Shown here: piece after piece, positions 41,455 through 45,248 of the stretch
Layout of the letters: each line of letters starts with the position of its first letter
How positions within the stretch are numbered: the first letter of the stretch is position 1
Source: Rubrivivax gelatinosus
Lineage (GTDB): Bacteria; Pseudomonadota; Gammaproteobacteria; Burkholderiales; Burkholderiaceae_C
Direction: 5' to 3'
Assembly (NCBI RefSeq): GCF_016583785.1
Contig: NZ_NRRU01000040.1
Coordinates: 1 to 45,248, forward strand
DNA length: 45,248 bases
Notes under the pieces: model-generated
The model's database searches: none
What the model was told of the DNA's origin: nothing
Seen by the model: the letters and a program-made list of their open reading frames with translations, nothing else
Program-made: the position numbers and the translations under genes

Positions 41455-43005
41455 TCAGGCGGCGACGCGGAAGCGCCCGACCAGGGTCTGCAGCGCCTCG
41501 GCCTGGCGGCGCAGGCTGTCGGACGCCGCGGCGCTTTCTTCGACGAGCGCGGCGTTCTGCTGCGTCACGTCGTCCAGCGAGGTCACCGCCTGGCCGACCT
41601 GGTCGATGCCGGCACGCTGCTCCTGGCTGGAGTGGCCGATCTCGGCGACGAGCACGTTGACACGTTCGACCTGGGAGACGATGGCGGCGATGCGCTGGCC
41701 GGCGTCGGCGACCAGGCCGTGGCCGCTGTCGACCGTCTCGCGGCTGGCACCGATCAGCGTCTTGATCTCGCGCGCGGCTTCGGCCGAACGCTGCGCCAGC
41801 AGGCGCACCTCGCTGGCGACGACCGCGAAGCCGCGGCCCTGCTCGCCGGCGCGGGCCGCTTCGACCGCGGCGTTCAGCGCCAGGATGTTGGTCTGGAAGG
41901 CGATGCCGTCGATCGTGCCGATGATGTCGCCGATGCGCTGCGAACTCGTGCCGATGGCCTGCATCGTGGCGACGACACGCTGCATCGCCTCGCCGCCGGA
42001 GGTGGCGCCGACGGCGGTCTCGGAAGCCAGGGTCGCGGCCTGCTGCGCCGTCTCGGCGTTGCTGCGCACGGTCGACGCCAGTTCCTCCATCGACGCCGCG
42101 GTCTGCTGCAGGCTGCTGGCCTGCGACTCGGTGCGCCGGCTCAGGTCGGCGTTGCCGACCGCGATCTCGGAGCTGCTGGTGGCGATCGAGTCCGAGGCGC
42201 CGCGCAGCTCGCCGACGAGTTCGACCAGCGCCGCGTTCATGCGCGCCAGCGCCGTCAGCAGCCGGCCGGTCTCGTCGCGGCCGCCTTTCGGGATCTCGGC
42301 GCTCAGGTCGCCGGCGGCGACACGGTCGGCGACCTCGACGGCGCTGTTCAGTGGCACCGTGATCGAACGCGTGATCGCCCAGGCGAGCAGGCCGCCGGTG
42401 GTCAGCGCGACCAGCGCCGCGACGATCATCGTCAGGCGCGCCTTGGCGTAGGCGGCCTCGTTCTCGGTGTTGGCCTGCTCGAGCGCCTTCTGGTTGTACT
42501 TCTGCAGCTCGCGCAACTGGCCGGCGAAGGCGTGCAGCGACTCGTAGGTGACGCCGAACAGCTGCGCCCGCGCGGCGCCCTCGTCGGCGCTGTCGACGGT
42601 GGCGAAGACCTTGCCGATCTCGTCCTTGTAGCGCTGGCGCCCGGCGTCGGCCTTGGCGAACAGCGCGACGGCCTCGGCGTCGTCGAGCAGCGGCTTGAGC
42701 TCGGCCATCGCATCGTCGAAGGCCTTGACGTTGACCTGCAGCCGCTCGCGCGCCTTCGTCAGGCGCTCGGGGTCGGTGTCGCCGACGAGCTGCATCACGC
42801 GGCCGATGCTGCCGCGCACGTTGTCCAGCGCCGCGCCTTCGAGCGCGACCTTGCGGTACTCGACGTCGACGATGTGGCGGGTGCGGTCCTGCATGCCCGA
42901 CATCGTCCAGCCGGCAAGCGCGAGCGTTGCCACCATCAGCAGCAGCACGACGATGAAGGCCCCGCCCAGGCGCACGCCGATGCGCAGGTCGCGAAAGAAA
43001 ACCAT
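41455..43005 (-). CDS. Methyl-accepting chemotaxis protein (classical two-helix receptor)
   Basis: 516 residues. Membrane helix 1 (about 9-32), periplasmic four-helix-bundle domain (33-185), helix 2 (about 190-212), HAMP (to about 265), and a full signalling domain with the canonical tip [21 protein letters not shown]. The overall form is the Tsr/Tar class. ATG 43005 has GGAGGAG 9 bases upstream. There is no C-terminal NWETF-like peptide. It lies 23 kb from the che cluster with no che neighbours and would feed the same or another array. The ligand is unknown. A GCCGATAG -10-like sequence lies upstream. Confidence 0.95.
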   Translation of the reverse strand: MVFFRDLRIGVRLGGAFIVVLLLMVATLALAGWTMSGMQDRTRHIVDVEYRKVALEGAALDNVRGSIGRVMQLVGDTDPERLTKARERLQVNVKAFDDAMAELKPLLDDAEAVALFAKADAGRQRYKDEIGKVFATVDSADEGAARAQLFGVTYESLHAFAGQLRELQKYNQKALEQANTENEAAYAKARLTMIVAALVALTTGGLLAWAITRSITVPLNSAVEVADRVAAGDLSAEIPKGGRDETGRLLTALARMNAALVELVGELRGASDSIATSSSEIAVGNADLSRRTESQASSLQQTAASMEELASTVRSNAETAQQAATLASETAVGATSGGEAMQRVVATMQAIGTSSQRIGDIIGTIDGIAFQTNILALNAAVEAARAGEQGRGFAVVASEVRLLAQRSAEAAREIKTLIGASRETVDSGHGLVADAGQRIAAIVSQVERVNVLVAEIGHSSQEQRAGIDQVGQAVTSLDDVTQQNAALVEESAAASDSLRRQAEALQTLVGRFRVAA

Positions 43006-43042
43006 GCAAAGCTCCTCCGGGAAATCCCGTGTTCTTCGCAAG

Positions 43043-43069
43043 CTATCGGCATTCGTGCCGGCAGATGAA
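43043..43069 (-). promoter_or_regulatory. Weak sigma-28-like promoter before the receptor
   Basis: On the minus strand GCCGATAG (43043-43050) matches the FliA -10 GCCGATAA at 7/8, but the -35 at the right spacing (TTCATCTG, 43062-43069) matches only 3/8. The distance to the start (38 bases) is suitable. Suggestive only. Confidence 0.25.
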
Positions 43070-43163
43070 CCGCTCGCCTCTGACAAATTTGCCAATTTCC
43101 GCCATTGAGTACGCCTTGACCCGCCGCTCGCCCCGGCACGGCGCCATGCGGGACAATACGGAG

Positions 43164-44099
43164 ATGATCCAGCAGCGCACCCTGAAGAGCCTGACGAGGG
43201 CCGTGGGCGTCGGTGTCCACAGCGGGCAGAAGGTCGAACTGACGCTTCGCCCCGCCCCGCCGGACACCGGCATCGTCTTCCGCCGCATCGACCTGCCGGT
43301 GCCGGTCGACATCCCGGTGCGCCCCGACACCGTCAGCGACACGCGCATGGCGACGACGATCAGCCCGAACGGCGACCCCGGCGCGCCCAAGGTGCAGACC
43401 ATCGAGCACCTGCTGTCGGCCTGCGCCGGCCTGGGGCTGGACAACGTCTACATCGACATCACCGCCGAGGAGGTGCCCATCCTCGACGGTTCGGCGGCGA
43501 GCTTCGTCTTCCTGCTGCAGAGCGCCGGCATCGAGCTGCAGAACGCGCCCAAGCGTTTCCTGCGCGTGAAGAAGGCGGTCGAGCTGCGCGAAGGCGAGGG
43601 CGCGTCGCTGAAGTGGGCACGTCTGGAGCCCTACCACGGCTACAAGCTCAGCTTCGAGATCGAGTTCCACCACCCGGCGCTCGACGCCACCGGCCAGCGC
43701 CGCGAGTTCGATTTCGGCTCGGGCCGCTACAAGACCGACATCGCACGCGCCCGCACCTTCGGCTTCACCAAGGACGTCGAGATGATGCGCTCGCGCGGCC
43801 TGGGCCTGGGCGGCAGCATGGACAACGTCATCGTCGTCGACGAATACCGCGTGCTCAACGCCGACGGCCTGCGCTACGACGACGAGTTCGTGAAGCACAA
43901 GATCCTCGACGCCATCGGCGACATGCACGTCGCCGGCAAGCCGCTGCTGGCCGCCTACACCGCCTTCAAGGGCGGCCACGCGCTGAACAACAAGCTGCTG
44001 CGCAAGCTGCTGGCCGACCAGAGCGCCTTCGAGATCGTCAGCTTCGAGCGCGAGAGCGACGCCCCGCGCGGCTTCGCCGAGCTGGCGCCGGCCTGGTGA
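43164..44099 (+). CDS. lpxC: UDP-3-O-acyl-N-acetylglucosamine deacetylase LpxC
   Basis: 311 residues, normal for the family. The zinc site is H82 ([11 protein letters not shown]), H245 and D249 ([10 protein letters not shown]), with general base E81 and catalytic H272 (FKGGHALNN). It catalyses the committed step of lipid A synthesis in the cytosol. ATG 43164 is chosen because MIQQRTLKS is the usual family start; GGAG sits very close to the ATG, and further upstream in-frame starts add an unconserved leader. It commonly ends the dcw cell-division cluster; that cluster is not in this window, where the gene to the left is a divergent receptor. Confidence 0.97.
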   Translation: MIQQRTLKSLTRAVGVGVHSGQKVELTLRPAPPDTGIVFRRIDLPVPVDIPVRPDTVSDTRMATTISPNGDPGAPKVQTIEHLLSACAGLGLDNVYIDITAEEVPILDGSAASFVFLLQSAGIELQNAPKRFLRVKKAVELREGEGASLKWARLEPYHGYKLSFEIEFHHPALDATGQRREFDFGSGRYKTDIARARTFGFTKDVEMMRSRGLGLGGSMDNVIVVDEYRVLNADGLRYDDEFVKHKILDAIGDMHVAGKPLLAAYTAFKGGHALNNKLLRKLLADQSAFEIVSFERESDAPRGFAELAPAW

Positions 44100-44109
44100 C
44101 CGCGGCGCG

Positions 44110-44295
44110 ATGCTGATCTTCCGTCTCGTCTTCGGCCTGCTGCTGCTGGCCGGGCTGCTGTGCTTCGCGATGTACATCGCCACCGGGCAGGGCGTCTGGC
44201 GCCGCCGCGGCATCGTCATCGTCAAGTGGACGGTGCTGGCCGCGCTCGGCTTCTTCGCGGTGCTGATCCTCGAACGCCTGGCGGTGATGCTGTAG
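44110..44295 (+). CDS. Small two-helix membrane protein
   Basis: 61 residues: helix 1 (about 3-24), a short charged loop (GQGVWRRRG), helix 2 (about 36-58). It lies 10 bases after lpxC and is probably co-transcribed with it. Short membrane proteins of this kind follow lpxC in betaproteobacteria, but their function is not known. Length and the positive-inside loop support a real gene. Confidence 0.7.
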   Translation: MLIFRLVFGLLLLAGLLCFAMYIATGQGVWRRRGIVIVKWTVLAALGFFAVLILERLAVML

Positions 44296-44336
44296 CGCCG
44301 GGCGGCGCCGGCTCCCCGGTTATGCTCGTGCGCGAC

Positions 44337-45248
44337 ATGGTCGAATCCTTCTTCGGTCTGGCGCGCGAGCCCTTCTCGATCGCCCCGGACCCGCGTTTCC
44401 TCTATCCGAGCGAGCAGCACCGCGAGGCGCTGGAACTGCTGAACTACGGCCTGGCGCGTGGCGCCAGCTTCGTGCTGCTGACCGGCGAGATCGGCGCCGG
44501 CAAGACCACCGTCTGGCGCACCTTCCTCGAGCAGCTGCCGTCCAACATCGACGTCGCCAGCGTCGTCAACCCGAAGCTGGGCGTGGACGCGCTGATCGCA
44601 CGCGTGTTCGAGGACCTGCACGTCGAGCTGCCGCCGGCCGAGGGCCCGGTCGACATGGTCGACGCGCTGCACGGCCACCTGCTGCTGGCGCACGCCCAGG
44701 GGCGGCGCACGCTGATCGTCATCGACGAGGCCCAGGCGCTGTCCGACGAAGTGCTGGAGCAACTGCGCCTGCTGACCAACCTGGACTCCAGCGGCCGCAA
44801 GCTGCAGGTGCTGCTGATCGGCCAGCCCGAGTTGCGCGAGATGCTGGCCCGGCCCGAGCTGGAGCCGCTGGCGCAGCGCATCGTCGTGCGTTTCCACCTC
44901 GGTGCGCTGTCGGAGACCCAGACCGCGGCCTACGTCGAACACCGGCTCGCGGTCGCCGGTTATGCCGGTGCGCTGCCATTCGACGGCGAGGCGCTGGGCC
45001 TGGTGCACCGTATCAGCGGCGGCGTGCCGCGGCGCATCAACGTGCTCTGCGACCGCGCGCTGGCACTTGCCGCCGAAGCCGGCGTGCGCCGCATCGGGCG
45101 CGAATTGCTGGAACGCGCGGCACACGACGTCGCCGGGCCGGCGCCGCGGCCTGCGCCCCGGCTGGCCGCCGGCGGCGCAGCGGCCCCGATGGTCGCGCCG
45201 CTGGCCTCGCCCGGCGCACCGCCGGTGTGGGCCTTCATCGCCGGTGTC
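44337..45248 (+). CDS. ExeA/GspA-like AAA ATPase (C-terminus beyond window)
   Basis: 304 codons to the right edge without a stop. It begins SFFGLAREPFSIAPDPRFLY, the signature of ExeA/GspA-type ATPases. Walker A is GEIGAGKTT (50-58) and Walker B LIVIDEAQAL (near 125); VLLIGQPEL and RRINVLCDRAL follow. A Pro/Ala-rich stretch and then PPVWAFIAG suggest a membrane helix starts at the edge, as in ExeA, where a periplasmic peptidoglycan-binding part follows. ATG 44337 is chosen by family start; an in-frame ATG at 44322 is possible. Its usual partner is a GspB/ExeB protein helping secretin assembly, expected just outside the window. Confidence 0.88.
   Translation, partial: MVESFFGLAREPFSIAPDPRFLYPSEQHREALELLNYGLARGASFVLLTGEIGAGKTTVWRTFLEQLPSNIDVASVVNPKLGVDALIARVFEDLHVELPPAEGPVDMVDALHGHLLLAHAQGRRTLIVIDEAQALSDEVLEQLRLLTNLDSSGRKLQVLLIGQPELREMLARPELEPLAQRIVVRFHLGALSETQTAAYVEHRLAVAGYAGALPFDGEALGLVHRISGGVPRRINVLCDRALALAAEAGVRRIGRELLERAAHDVAGPAPRPAPRLAAGGAAAPMVAPLASPGAPPVWAFIAGV

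Noticed and set aside
43116..43157. TTGACC and GACAAT as a sigma-70 promoter for lpxC
   Set aside because: The spacing is about 30 bases, too long for a sigma-70 promoter.

Overview
The window is 45 kb of very GC-rich, densely packed bacterial DNA with GC-rich third codon positions. LpxC and an outer-membrane phospholipase show a Gram-negative cell. Gene families and arrangement (atoSC facing atoDAEB, a FliA-type chemosensory cluster, lpxC followed by a small membrane protein and an ExeA-type ATPase) suggest a betaproteobacterium of the order Burkholderiales, of the Rubrivivax/Leptothrix kind. The organism assignment is inference. No rRNA, tRNA, CRISPR array, insertion sequence or phage gene was seen.

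Layout. 1-1.3 kb: a TetR repressor cut by the left edge, divergent from an O-methyltransferase. 1.6-19.3 kb, all plus strand: a large chemosensory and phosphorelay cluster. Its order is six-PAS hybrid kinase, lone receiver, second hybrid kinase, small membrane-anchored receptor with a CheZ-like motif, CheY, STAS protein, CheA, PAS/HAMP receptor, CheW, CheR, CheD, CheB, and a MerR-type HTH protein fused to a receiver. Stop/start overlaps are frequent, and two good sigma-28 (FliA) promoter candidates precede the first two genes. 19.4-20.6 kb, minus: an unrecognised 71-residue protein and a protein with FIST-like features, behind a possible sigma-54 promoter. 20.7-24.0 kb, minus: atoC-atoS. 24.3-28.4 kb, plus: atoD-atoA-atoE-atoB behind a textbook sigma-54 promoter and an upstream palindrome. 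28.6-32.0 kb, plus: ackA-pta. 32.0-35.6 kb, minus: a one-chain fusion of diaminopropionate ammonia-lyase and an M20 carbamoylase-type hydrolase, preceded by an M20 aminoacylase, with a divergent Lrp/AsnC regulator. 36.2-38.7 kb: an NAD-dependent epimerase divergent from LysR, then a small membrane protein. 38.9-43.0 kb: phospholipase A, an amidohydrolase/deaminase and a second chemoreceptor. 43.2-45.2 kb: lpxC, a two-helix membrane peptide and an ExeA-like ATPase that runs off the right edge.

How it works together. The che block looks like one membrane array (two receptors, CheW, CheA, CheR, CheB, CheD, CheY) wired to two HPt-ending phosphorelay kinases that have no classical DNA-binding partner beside them, plus a DNA-binding receiver at the end that could carry the signal to transcription. 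The ato block takes up short-chain acids or acetoacetate (AtoE), activates them by CoA transfer (AtoDA), cleaves acetoacetyl-CoA (AtoB), and sits next to Pta-AckA, which can turn acetyl-CoA into acetate and ATP or recycle acetate. The dpaL-hydrolase/M20/Lrp group looks like a regulated unit for degrading an unusual amino acid or N-acyl/carbamoyl derivative.

The observations most worth a second look are the ammonia-lyase/hydrolase fusion, the FIST-like gene pair beside atoSC, the CheZ-like D-x3-Q motif in the small receptor, and the tandem palindromes with an identical core in front of the lone receiver.
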